Notes under the pieces: generated by a model
The model's input: the letters and a program-made list of their open reading frames with translations, nothing else
Databases searched by the model: none
Told to the model about the DNA's origin: nothing
Source of the DNA: CAUUCX01 sp041844835
Lineage (GTDB): Bacteria > Bacillota > Clostridia > Peptostreptococcales > Anaerovoracaceae
Assembly (NCBI GenBank): GCA_041844835.1
Contig: JBGZBU010000002.1
Location: 1 to 25,560 of the forward strand
Direction: 5' to 3'
Length of the DNA stretch: 25,560 nt
In this document: in pieces, positions 7,921 through 14,955 of the stretch
How the letters are laid out: each line of letters starts with the position of its first letter
Numbering within the stretch: the stretch's first letter is position 1
Translations under genes and position numbers: made by a program

Positions 7921-8550
7921 TCATTTTGCAGGATCTGTAAGCTCCGGCAATGCACCTCCTGCGATTGCCCACAAATATAGACTTGCAACCGTGCCGTAGG
8001 GAGAATATCTTTTTCGATAACGCTGAAATTTCATCTTGTCTATTTTTCTGTGACGGTATAACATGCGCATACCCCTAAGGATCGCCAAATCTCCAAAGCT
8101 TACAATATCGGGACGCTTCATGCAAAATGTCATAATCATTTCCGCAGTCCAAATACCAATCCCCCTAAGTGAGGATAACTCTTTCATGACCTCATCGTCC
8201 GCCATATCCTCTAATGCGCAAATATCAAATGAACCGTCTTTTACCTTTTGCGCAAAATCTAAAATATAATCGGCTTTCTTGTATGTGATACCGACGGATT
8301 GCAATTCATCTTTATCGAGTGCCAAAATATTCTTTTCATTTACGGCGCCTATTTTCCCCGATAATCTTTTCCAAACTGTTTCTTGTGCCGCTGTTGAAAT
8401 TTGCTGCCCGATAATATGGTGAATGACGGATGAAAACAAATCATCGTCGACCTCGCGATTAATATGCCCGATACGTTCTATTGCAGCCGCCAATTTCTTA
8501 TCTTTAGATTTTAAGTATTCTATTTCTTTTTCTCCATAATCAAAATACAA
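7921..8550 (-). CDS. DNA-3-methyladenine glycosylase, AlkA/HhH-GPD family
   Basis: This base-excision-repair enzyme would remove alkylated purines from DNA. It has about 209 residues and no N-terminal AlkA domain, only the HhH-GPD core. Visible features are SSVIHHIIGQQISTAAQ (about residues 40-56), the helix-hairpin-helix LRGIGIWTAEM (about 128-138), and the catalytic-Asp region VSFGDLAILRG (Asp about 154). I choose the TTG at 8548-8550 because GGAGGTG lies just upstream (8561-8565 on the plus strand reads CCTCC). The in-frame ATG at 8575-8577 has no ribosome site and would put the GGAGG inside the gene. The gene converges on the lysS terminator. Confidence 0.85.
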   Translation of the reverse strand: MYFDYGEKEIEYLKSKDKKLAAAIERIGHINREVDDDLFSSVIHHIIGQQISTAAQETVWKRLSGKIGAVNEKNILALDKDELQSVGITYKKADYILDFAQKVKDGSFDICALEDMADDEVMKELSSLRGIGIWTAEMIMTFCMKRPDIVSFGDLAILRGMRMLYRHRKIDKMKFQRYRKRYSPYGTVASLYLWAIAGGALPELTDPAK

Positions 8551-8770
8551 ATATTTTCCACCTCCATGATAATTCATGATAACAGGATTTCATTTTACCA
8601 TAAAATTTCTTTTCATTTTTGGAAATTGAATTTTGTTTTAATCCGCTTAAACACAAAGATAACAAATGCTGTTTTTCCCTCAAAGCGCAGATACAACTGA
8701 AATTCTCAAAACCCCAAGTCAAATATTTATTAAATATCCCAAATGGACAATATCCCGATAAGGCACAAAT

Positions 8771-8792
8771 CTTGTGACGCAATTGTCGCAAG
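8771..8792. promoter_or_regulatory. Operator-like imperfect palindrome
   Basis: CTTGTGAC (8771-8778) and GTCGCAAG (8785-8792) match as inverted repeats at 7 of 8 positions around a 6-base centre. The palindrome covers the -35 hexamer of the promoter at 8783, as expected for a repressor site. The binding protein is unknown. Confidence 0.4.
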
Positions 8793-8811
8793 AAATCTTC
8801 TGTGCTAGAAT
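8783..8811 (+). promoter_or_regulatory. Candidate promoter of the ABC transporter operon
   Basis: TTGTCG (8783-8788), a 17-base spacer and TAGAAT (8806-8811). It lies about 170 bases before the first start codon. Confidence 0.5.
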
Positions 8812-8979
8812 TTGTCTTGTTAGATAAATATACGAATTCATACGAAATAGTGCAAGCGGATCACCCCATGGTTAGCAAATGATTACAAATGACCATGCGG
8901 GATGTGGAGATGCGGCGTTGTATGGTGCGTTTATGCTTTAATCAACAATTGATAACAACTAAGAATTAGGGGTGATGCA

Positions 8980-10740
8980 ATGAAGAAGAAATCGATTTTT
9001 AAAAGATTGTTGCCATATGCCGGCAGAAAGAGCATTATGCTCTATGCCGCTATGTTTTTTTCCGCTTTGTCGGGAATAGCAATGTTGATGCCCATGGTAT
9101 ACATACACAAAATAGTCAGCGGAATTATACTCAGCGGCGAGGTGGATTCAGCCCTTGTCAGGCGCTACGCAATCTCAGCGGCAGTATTTGCCGCGTCGGG
9201 TCTGATAGTATACGGCGGTTCACTTTTATTGTCTCATTTATTTGCATTTGAGGTGGAAAAAAACATCATAAAGGAGAGTTTCAAAAAGTTGATGTCCAAG
9301 CCTTTGGGCTTTTTTACCAACCGTGAGAGCGGGAAATTAAGAGGCATTATTGTTGATGGAGCTGCGGAAACTCATTCATTTCTGGCACATCAACTTCCGG
9401 ATTTAGCTATGACCATGGTTACTCCGATAATACTTTTGATATTTTTCTTCTTCTTTGACTGGAGATTGGGGCTTGTGAGCGCTATTCCGATACTTATAGG
9501 ATTATTGCTCATGTCCTTTATGATGACAAAAAAGGCAAAGGTTAATAGAGATGAATATTTCTTGGGTTTGTCGAATTTGTCATCGGAAGCTGTCGAATAT
9601 GTCAGAGGAATTCCGGTTGTCAAGACATTTGCGCAGAGTGTGGAAAGTTTCGACAGATTGTATTCGCTCATCATAAATATGAAAAATACGGTTATGGAAA
9701 TGACGATGTCGTATAAGAATAAAATGGCTTTGTTTGAGGCCACGTCGGCATCCACTGCTTTTTTCCTCGTTCCTGCGGCCATACTGTTTATTTCTTCCGG
9801 TGGAGATATGCGCATCGTGCTTGGGAACAGTGTAATCTATCTCCTGATAGGACCTGCTTTCGGCGTATTCATTATGCGTTCTGCTACTATCAATCAGTAT
9901 ATGTATTTTGCCGAGCTCGCTCTTAATAAGATTGATGAAATACTTGATTATGAAGAATTGTCATACGGAGAAAAGTATGGTGACGATTCAGGTCTGGAGT
10001 TTAGAAATGTTGAATTCTCTTATGCGGGTGACAAAGTCATTGACGGGATTTCTTTCAATGTGAAAAAAGGCGAAACCGTAGCGCTGGTAGGAACCTCAGG
10101 TGCAGGGAAAACTACAATTGCCCGTCTCGCCGCGCGTTTTTGGGATGTAGATTCGGGCGAAGTTTTGATCGGTGGAATAAATGTGAAAAATTATGATCAG
10201 GCGGCACTGATGAGAAAAATAGCTTTTGTTTTCCAGAGATCCGATCTGTTTAAAATGAGCATAAAAGAGAATCTGCTGCTGGGAAATCCTCATGCCGATC
10301 ATGCACAAATAGATGAAGCATTAGTAAAGTCCGGTGCTAAAGAAATCATTGAAAATCTTGAGAACGGATTGGATACGGTATATGGCAGTAAGGGGACATA
10401 TTTCTCCGGAGGGGAAACGCAGAGAATCGCTATTGCAAGAGCGCTCCTCAAGGATGCCGAGCTGGTAATCCTGGATGAGGCCACGGCATTCGCGGATCCG
10501 GAAAATGAGCACATAATACAAGCTTCTTTCAAAGAGCTTGCAAAAGATAAGACCACATTGATGATTGCTCACAGACTGACAACGGTTGCCGATGCGGACA
10601 GGATACTTGTTATAGACAACGGTAAGATCGCAGAGAGCGGCAGGCACGATGAATTGCTTGCGCAAGGGGGAGTATATAAGAAACTCTGGGATGAATATCA
10701 AAGAGCGGCGAACTGGAGAATAGGAGGTAGAGATGAGTAA
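8980..10740 (+). CDS. ABC transporter permease/ATPase, exporter fold, IrtA/YbtP-like half
   Basis: This 586-residue half-transporter has an N-terminal six-helix membrane domain (about residues 15-320) fused to an ATPase domain. Walker A is GTSGAGKTT (about 371-379), the Q-loop is VFQRSDLF, the signature is FSGGETQR (about 475) in place of LSGGQ, Walker B is LVILDEATAFADPENE, and the H-loop is IAHRLTTV. The DEATAFADPE form of the D-loop region is, as I recall, typical of the siderophore transporters IrtA and YbtP, which have an exporter fold but import iron chelates. The degenerate signature fits a heterodimer with one weaker ATP site. GGGGTGA precedes the ATG. The gene overlaps its partner by 8 bases. 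Iron-chelate transport is inference; a peptide or drug exporter is the alternative. Confidence 0.85.
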   Translation: MKKKSIFKRLLPYAGRKSIMLYAAMFFSALSGIAMLMPMVYIHKIVSGIILSGEVDSALVRRYAISAAVFAASGLIVYGGSLLLSHLFAFEVEKNIIKESFKKLMSKPLGFFTNRESGKLRGIIVDGAAETHSFLAHQLPDLAMTMVTPIILLIFFFFFDWRLGLVSAIPILIGLLLMSFMMTKKAKVNRDEYFLGLSNLSSEAVEYVRGIPVVKTFAQSVESFDRLYSLIINMKNTVMEMTMSYKNKMALFEATSASTAFFLVPAAILFISSGGDMRIVLGNSVIYLLIGPAFGVFIMRSATINQYMYFAELALNKIDEILDYEELSYGEKYGDDSGLEFRNVEFSYAGDKVIDGISFNVKKGETVALVGTSGAGKTTIARLAARFWDVDSGEVLIGGINVKNYDQAALMRKIAFVFQRSDLFKMSIKENLLLGNPHADHAQIDEALVKSGAKEIIENLENGLDTVYGSKGTYFSGGETQRIAIARALLKDAELVILDEATAFADPENEHIIQASFKELAKDKTTLMIAHRLTTVADADRILVIDNGKIAESGRHDELLAQGGVYKKLWDEYQRAANWRIGGRDE

Positions 10741-12466
10741 TAAAAACAGTTATTTAAAGCGCAGATACGCTATGTCGGATAAGGGTGCGGCGAACCTCAA
10801 AAAAGCGATTTTTTCACATACCGTACTAAATCTCACCAAAATGTTTCCTCCGGTTATAGGTTTTATATTCCTGTTTCAATATCTGGGCGGGCTTTACGGG
10901 ATTCCGTCCGTTCATGAACTGTCTCCGATGAATTATGTCGTTATAATTCTGGTGATGCTCGTTGTCATGTATATCGTAGCAAGATGGGATTATGTGCGGC
11001 TCTACAACAATGTATATGAGGAAAGTGCGAGCACACGTGTGGAGATTGCAAATCGCTTAAAAAAACTGCCTCTGTCCTACTTCGGCAAGCGGGACCTTTC
11101 GGATTTATCGGCGACGATGATGAGCGACATCACTCTATATGAACAGATATTTTCTCACGCGGTTCCTCAGGTTTATGCAACGATTATTTCAACCGTGATC
11201 ATATCCGTGATGTTGCTGGCGTATAATTGGAAGCTCGGAATCGCCGCGTTATGGGTCATTCCTTTATCGCTTCTGGTGTTTTGGATGTCAAAAAAATCCC
11301 AGCGCAAATCGATCGCCAAATGGGTGAAAAGCAGTCGTGCGGTATATGATGATATGCAGGAGGATATTGATCAAATTCAGGAAATAAAATCGTACGGTAT
11401 TGAAGAACAGGTCATATCGCGCTTTTTTGAAAAGCTGGATAAAAACACCGGCAAAAAAATGAATGCGGAATTGTATTCCGGCATTGCAAACGCCGTTGCC
11501 GGAGTATTGATGAAACTGGGGATCGTAACAGTTGCCGTTGTGGGTGCGGGAATGCTTATTAACGGTACAACAAACATTTTGGTTTACATCGCATATTTAA
11601 TGCTGACTGCGAGCTTATATCTTCCGATTGAAGGGATCATAACTTATATGATGATGCTGCTGGTACTTGACGGCGTTGTCGGGCGGATAAAGGAGATTAA
11701 GACCATGCCGATACAGGAAGGACGACAGGAAATGAATGTAAGTAATTATGACATTGAGTTCCAAGATGTTGTATTCGGATATGATGATTATGACGTGATA
11801 AAGGGGGTGAGTTTCACCGCCAAACAAGGAGAGGTCACGGCACTAATAGGTCCGTCGGGGAGCGGTAAAACCACGCTGACCAAACTTGCCGCGCGTTTTT
11901 GGGATATTGAGCACGGACGCATACTCCTCGGAGGAGAGGATATATCGCAAGTTGACCCGGAGACGCTTTTGAAAAACTATGCAATTGTATTCCAGGATGT
12001 GGTTTTATTCAATGCGAGCATAAAAGATAATATACGCATAGGAAAGAAGGGAGTGACGGATGAGGAAATTTTGCGAGCCGCAAAAATTGCCCGTTGCGAT
12101 GAATTTATCAGCAGGATGCCCGACGGGATAGATACCGTCATAGGCGAAAACGGCGAGCGTCTGTCCGGAGGTGAACGGCAGCGAGTTTCAATTGCAAGGG
12201 CAATACTTAAGGATGCCCCGATTATTCTGATGGATGAAGCTACGGCTTCATTGGATGTGGAAAATGAAAGTCTGATACAGGAGGCGCTTTCCGCTCTCAT
12301 CAAAAACAAAACGGTCATTGTAATTGCACATAGAATGCGAACCGTTCGGGGAGCGGATAAAATTGTCCTGCTCGATAAGGGGCGTATCGCAGCGATGGGG
12401 AATGACCGGGAACTTCAGCTTGAATCCCCAATGTATAGAAATATGATTGAAAGATCGCTGTCATAG
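10733..12466 (+). CDS. ABC transporter permease/ATPase, exporter fold, IrtB/YbtQ-like partner half
   Basis: This is the 577-residue second half of the heterodimer. A six-helix membrane domain (about residues 20-310) is followed by an ATPase with Walker A GPSGSGKTT (about 373), Q-loop VFQDVVLF, consensus-like signature LSGGERQR, Walker B IILMDEATASLDVENE and H-loop IAHRMRTV. Its signature is better than that of the upstream partner. The start overlaps the upstream stop (ATGAGTAA) and has AGGAGG inside the first gene, so translation is coupled. A terminator hairpin lies at 12541. Together the two proteins would form one transporter in the cytoplasmic membrane. Confidence 0.86.
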   Translation: MSNKNSYLKRRYAMSDKGAANLKKAIFSHTVLNLTKMFPPVIGFIFLFQYLGGLYGIPSVHELSPMNYVVIILVMLVVMYIVARWDYVRLYNNVYEESASTRVEIANRLKKLPLSYFGKRDLSDLSATMMSDITLYEQIFSHAVPQVYATIISTVIISVMLLAYNWKLGIAALWVIPLSLLVFWMSKKSQRKSIAKWVKSSRAVYDDMQEDIDQIQEIKSYGIEEQVISRFFEKLDKNTGKKMNAELYSGIANAVAGVLMKLGIVTVAVVGAGMLINGTTNILVYIAYLMLTASLYLPIEGIITYMMMLLVLDGVVGRIKEIKTMPIQEGRQEMNVSNYDIEFQDVVFGYDDYDVIKGVSFTAKQGEVTALIGPSGSGKTTLTKLAARFWDIEHGRILLGGEDISQVDPETLLKNYAIVFQDVVLFNASIKDNIRIGKKGVTDEEILRAAKIARCDEFISRMPDGIDTVIGENGERLSGGERQRVSIARAILKDAPIILMDEATASLDVENESLIQEALSALIKNKTVIVIAHRMRTVRGADKIVLLDKGRIAAMGNDRELQLESPMYRNMIERSLS

Positions 12467-12540
12467 TTTTTGAAAAAAATACTGAATAGGAAAGATATAA
12501 AAAATAAATATAAGTAAATATGAGTGAAAGTCATTGGAAT

Positions 12541-12576
12541 AAGCGTTTGTCGGCATGCCCGGCAAGCGCTTGTTTT
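12541..12576 (+). terminator. Terminator after the ABC transporter pair
   Basis: A 13-bp stem with two G-U pairs (12541-12553 with 12559-12571) and loop CATGC is followed by GTTTT. It ends the ABC unit just before a new promoter. Confidence 0.7.
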
Positions 12577-12586
12577 CATAAAAACA

Positions 12587-12615
12587 TTGCGTTTATTTGA
12601 CGCTGGTATTATAAT
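12587..12615 (+). promoter_or_regulatory. Promoter of the first CPBP gene
   Basis: TTGCGT (12587-12592), a 17-base spacer and a perfect TATAAT (12610-12615). The start codon lies about 35 bases beyond the expected transcript start. Confidence 0.65.
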
Positions 12616-12655
12616 GTGCGTTGGAGTTGTTTTTTTACAAAAGGGGGATATTAAT

Positions 12656-13354
12656 ATGGGGAAATTAACAAATCTTCGCTGGTTTGATATTCTTGCTGTG
12701 ACTGTAATAATGTTCGGAGAGGGGATATATAATTCGACATTGCAGTACATAGCGCTATCAAACCATGTGGCCACTTTGGACAATAATCTTACTTTTTCAA
12801 GTGCGGACAATTACAGAGCGTTATGTATGCAGTTGATGTGGCTTTTTCTCGCGCTGATTTACCTTAAAATCAGGAAATTCGACTTTTCAACTGTTTTCGG
12901 AAAAATTAAAATTACGCCTTGGCTTCCGCTTCAAATTGTAATTTTTTTCGTACTGCCCGCTCTGGCGATGGATCTTTATCATTTACTCAGCTACAATCTT
13001 CTGACACCGGTCACTCCGAGCCTGTACGACTTGCAAGGGGCGTTTGCGAATCTTGATTTTTCTCTTGTGGCGTATTCATTGCTGAACGGATTTTATGAAG
13101 AGTTTTTCTTTTTGGGTCTGTGTATAGCGGTTAAACCGGAGTATGCAAAAATTGCATTTCTCTATTCTTTGCTCGTGCGATGCAGTTTTCATACATATCA
13201 GGGATTGGGAGCGGGGATTGCGTTGGGATTGTTGCTTGGAATAATTTTTTATTTCCTGTATAAAAAGTTCAGTCCGCAAAATTTGCTGCCGTTTTTCCTT
13301 GCGCACGCCATTGCGGACGTCATAGGATTGTCGGTATTGCATTTGTTTTGGTGA
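12656..13354 (+). CDS. CPBP-family intramembrane protein (Abi/CAAX-protease-like), atypical motif 1
   Basis: A 232-residue, strongly hydrophobic protein with several membrane segments. The CPBP (PF02517) region holds GFYEEFFFLGL (Glu148-Glu149), where the usual EExxxR Arg is Leu, then RCSFHTYQG (His179) and LAHAIAD near the C-terminus. In this family the Glu pair and His residues build an intramembrane protease site. Members act in CAAX-type processing, bacteriocin immunity or unknown membrane tasks. Missing the Arg may weaken or change activity. The ATG at 12656 is chosen for AAGGGGGAT just upstream; the frame is open further, to 12524, but that would run through the terminator and promoter. 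It has its own promoter and precedes a second CPBP gene. Confidence 0.75.
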   Translation: MGKLTNLRWFDILAVTVIMFGEGIYNSTLQYIALSNHVATLDNNLTFSSADNYRALCMQLMWLFLALIYLKIRKFDFSTVFGKIKITPWLPLQIVIFFVLPALAMDLYHLLSYNLLTPVTPSLYDLQGAFANLDFSLVAYSLLNGFYEEFFFLGLCIAVKPEYAKIAFLYSLLVRCSFHTYQGLGAGIALGLLLGIIFYFLYKKFSPQNLLPFFLAHAIADVIGLSVLHLFW

Positions 13355-13415
13355 GAACACAACTGTTTAAAACTGAGTTTTAAGGTGACGAAGGGGATAA
13401 AGGAGATAGTATTTT

Positions 13416-14330
13416 ATGGAAACAAATAAAAATACCACGCCGCTTAGTGGTAGGAATGATATCGGGGATATCAACGGAGGATACGCTGCTCAGATTAAAA
13501 ATGTGCTGCGTCTCTTACTGGCAGCCGCAGGCGCGCTGATTTTGGGGGAAATATTGAATATCGGCTACTTTATGGTGATGTTCAGAATCATCCCCCAAAA
13601 TGAGTATACAACAAATATGATCGAGTTGTTCGGTTTTATATTCATTACGATTGCAGTCATATTATTTGCAAAGAAAATATATAAATCATCATGGTATGAA
13701 ATAGGCTTTGTCAGGCGGGGAGCCGCCCGAGAATTCGTTATCGGCATTGCGCTCGGCGGCGCAGTTTTTACGGCGTGCGTGATTATTCTTTTCCTGTTCA
13801 AAGGGGTGAAAATAGAAAACTTTAATTTTACGCCTGTGCTGCTTCTCCAATTTATTCCGCTGCTGCTGGCATGGTGTGTGCAGTCGAATGCAGAGGAAGT
13901 CTTGAGCAGGGGTTTTCTGTTTTTTGCAGTCAGCAGAAAAAGCAATATCTATGTAGGCATCATTGTATCGTCAGGTTTTTTTGCCGCTATGCATCTGGGA
14001 AATGAGGGAATGGGAATTCTACCCATACTGGATTTGTCCCTGTTTGGTATATTTGCCGCGCTTTATATGGTCAAGCGTGGAAACATTTGGGCTCCGAGCG
14101 GATTTCATGCCGGCTGGAACTGCTTTCAGGGCAATGTTTTTGCATTCCCCGTCAGCGGTTCGGATGCAGGGGAAGCCTTTATAGAAGTATCAACACATGG
14201 ACCGGACTGGCTTTCCGGCGGGGCTTTCGGTGTTGAGGGCAGTATTGTCAGCATTCTTGTACAGACGGTCATAATATTGAAATTTGTTTATGATATCTTC
14301 TTTAAAAACAAGGGCAGACTCGAATTTTAA
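13416..14330 (+). CDS. CPBP-family intramembrane metalloprotease-like protein with intact motifs
   Basis: A 304-residue membrane protein with a soluble N-terminal tail of about 27 residues and about seven hydrophobic segments. All three CPBP motifs are intact: NAEEVLSRGFLF (Glu160, Glu161, Arg165), FFAAMH (His193) and HAGWN (His231, Asn235). It therefore looks catalytically competent, unlike the neighbour 61 bases upstream, with which it probably shares a transcript. AAGGAGA lies about 11 bases before the ATG. The substrate is unknown. Its place between an ABC transporter and a metalloregulator suggests a role in the same pathway, but this is only neighbourhood evidence. Confidence 0.82.
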   Translation: METNKNTTPLSGRNDIGDINGGYAAQIKNVLRLLLAAAGALILGEILNIGYFMVMFRIIPQNEYTTNMIELFGFIFITIAVILFAKKIYKSSWYEIGFVRRGAAREFVIGIALGGAVFTACVIILFLFKGVKIENFNFTPVLLLQFIPLLLAWCVQSNAEEVLSRGFLFFAVSRKSNIYVGIIVSSGFFAAMHLGNEGMGILPILDLSLFGIFAALYMVKRGNIWAPSGFHAGWNCFQGNVFAFPVSGSDAGEAFIEVSTHGPDWLSGGAFGVEGSIVSILVQTVIILKFVYDIFFKNKGRLEF

Positions 14331-14374
14331 AAAGCAGCATTTGTGATAAAAATTAATAGTGATTTTTGGATAGA

Positions 14375-14399
14375 TATATGCAAAGACTTTTTGCATATA
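14375..14399. promoter_or_regulatory. 25-bp perfect-arm palindrome, likely operator of the DtxR-family gene
   Basis: TATATGCAAA (14375-14384) and TTTGCATATA (14390-14399) are perfect 10-base inverted repeats around GACTT. The right arm contains the -35 hexamer of the promoter at 14390. No T-run follows, so it is not a terminator of the preceding gene. Autoregulation by the DtxR-family protein encoded 110 bases downstream is the simplest reading. Confidence 0.55.
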
Positions 14400-14419
14400 A
14401 CAGATCTTTATGTTAAAAT
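14390..14419 (+). promoter_or_regulatory. Promoter of the DtxR-family regulator
   Basis: TTTGCA (14390-14395), an 18-base spacer and TAAAAT (14414-14419), with an extended -10 TG at 14411-14412. Confidence 0.6.
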
Positions 14420-14508
14420 TTCTGTAAGGAATGGAATATAGTAATCGTTTGATTGTGCGGTGCCGTGTCGTTTCGCCGGTCAAATATTTTTACAGGGAGG
14501 TAAAGGCT

Positions 14509-14883
14509 ATGCCTATTCATGAATCCGGAGAAGATTATCTTGAGGCGATATATGTGCTTGCACAGGAATGCGACACAGTACGATCAATAGATGTAGCGCA
14601 TTTCTTAAATTTTTCAAAACCCAGTGTAAGCCGCGCGGTGGGTATCCTTGTCAGAGAAGGTATGCTGGTTATGGAAAAAGACAGATCCCTGAAACTGACG
14701 GCAAAAGGGTTGGAGCGCGCGTCGAGCATTTACAACAGACATGTAACCATTACGGAATTTCTCGAAAAATTAGGAGTTCCGAAGGATATTGCTCTTCACG
14801 ATGCATGCCTGATCGAGCATGATTTGAGTGAGGAATCGTTTGCTGCGATCAAGCGCTTTCAGGATGATTGCAAGAATAAGTAG
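14509..14883 (+). CDS. DtxR/MntR-family metal-dependent transcriptional regulator
   Basis: A 124-residue repressor-type protein that would bind DNA when loaded with Fe(II) or Mn(II). The N-terminal winged helix spans about residues 5-70, with recognition region NFSKPSVSRAVGIL. The dimerisation and metal-binding helices follow. By alignment in my head with MntR and DtxR, the likely ligands are Asp9, Glu12, His78, Cys100, Glu103 and His104. Asp9 is MntR-like (DtxR has Met10), while the CxxEH motif (ACLIEH) is DtxR/IdeR-like. There is no C-terminal SH3-like domain, as in MntR. The ATG at 14509 follows GGGAGG; the frame is open upstream to 14431 without a ribosome site. It is probably the regulator of itself and of the transporter genes before it. 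Confidence 0.85.
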   Translation: MPIHESGEDYLEAIYVLAQECDTVRSIDVAHFLNFSKPSVSRAVGILVREGMLVMEKDRSLKLTAKGLERASSIYNRHVTITEFLEKLGVPKDIALHDACLIEHDLSEESFAAIKRFQDDCKNK

Positions 14884-14899
14884 GTAAACGGCGGAAGAA

Positions 14900-14933
14900 A
14901 ATAAGGCGTGACATATTGTCAGGCCTTATTTTT
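14900..14933 (+). terminator. Terminator after the DtxR-family gene
   Basis: A 14-bp stem with one mismatch (14900-14913 with 14917-14930) and a 3-base loop, followed by TTT and a T-rich end (five T in a row counting the stem base). Confidence 0.8.
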
Positions 14934-14955
14934 GAATTAGCGGAGGCATATTCAC

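Larger units (their letters stand above)
8551..8979. promoter_or_regulatory. 429-base intergenic control region ahead of the ABC transporter operon
   Basis: I see no gene here. It holds a promoter (8783-8811) with an imperfect palindrome on its -35 (8771-8792). Two 10-base-spaced direct repeats follow, TACGAA at 8831 and 8841, and CAAATGA at 8876 and 8886. There is also an inverted pair CATGGT/ACCATG (8867-8872, 8892-8897) and a small palindrome ATCAAcaaTTGAT (8941-8953). The first 200 bases (8578-8770) are A+T-rich and would contain the promoter of the minus-strand glycosylase, which I cannot place. The leader of the ABC genes would be about 160 bases long. Confidence 0.5.

Noticed and set aside
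8895..8969. A 24-codon open frame in the ABC leader
   Set aside because: It has no ribosome site and no recognisable leader-peptide pattern.
12521..12601. A 26-codon open frame after the ABC genes
   Set aside because: It has no ribosome site and runs straight through the terminator hairpin and the next promoter's -35.
12524..12655. N-terminal extension of the first CPBP protein
   Set aside because: It would translate the terminator and promoter; the ATG at 12656 has a good ribosome site and begins a normal membrane protein.
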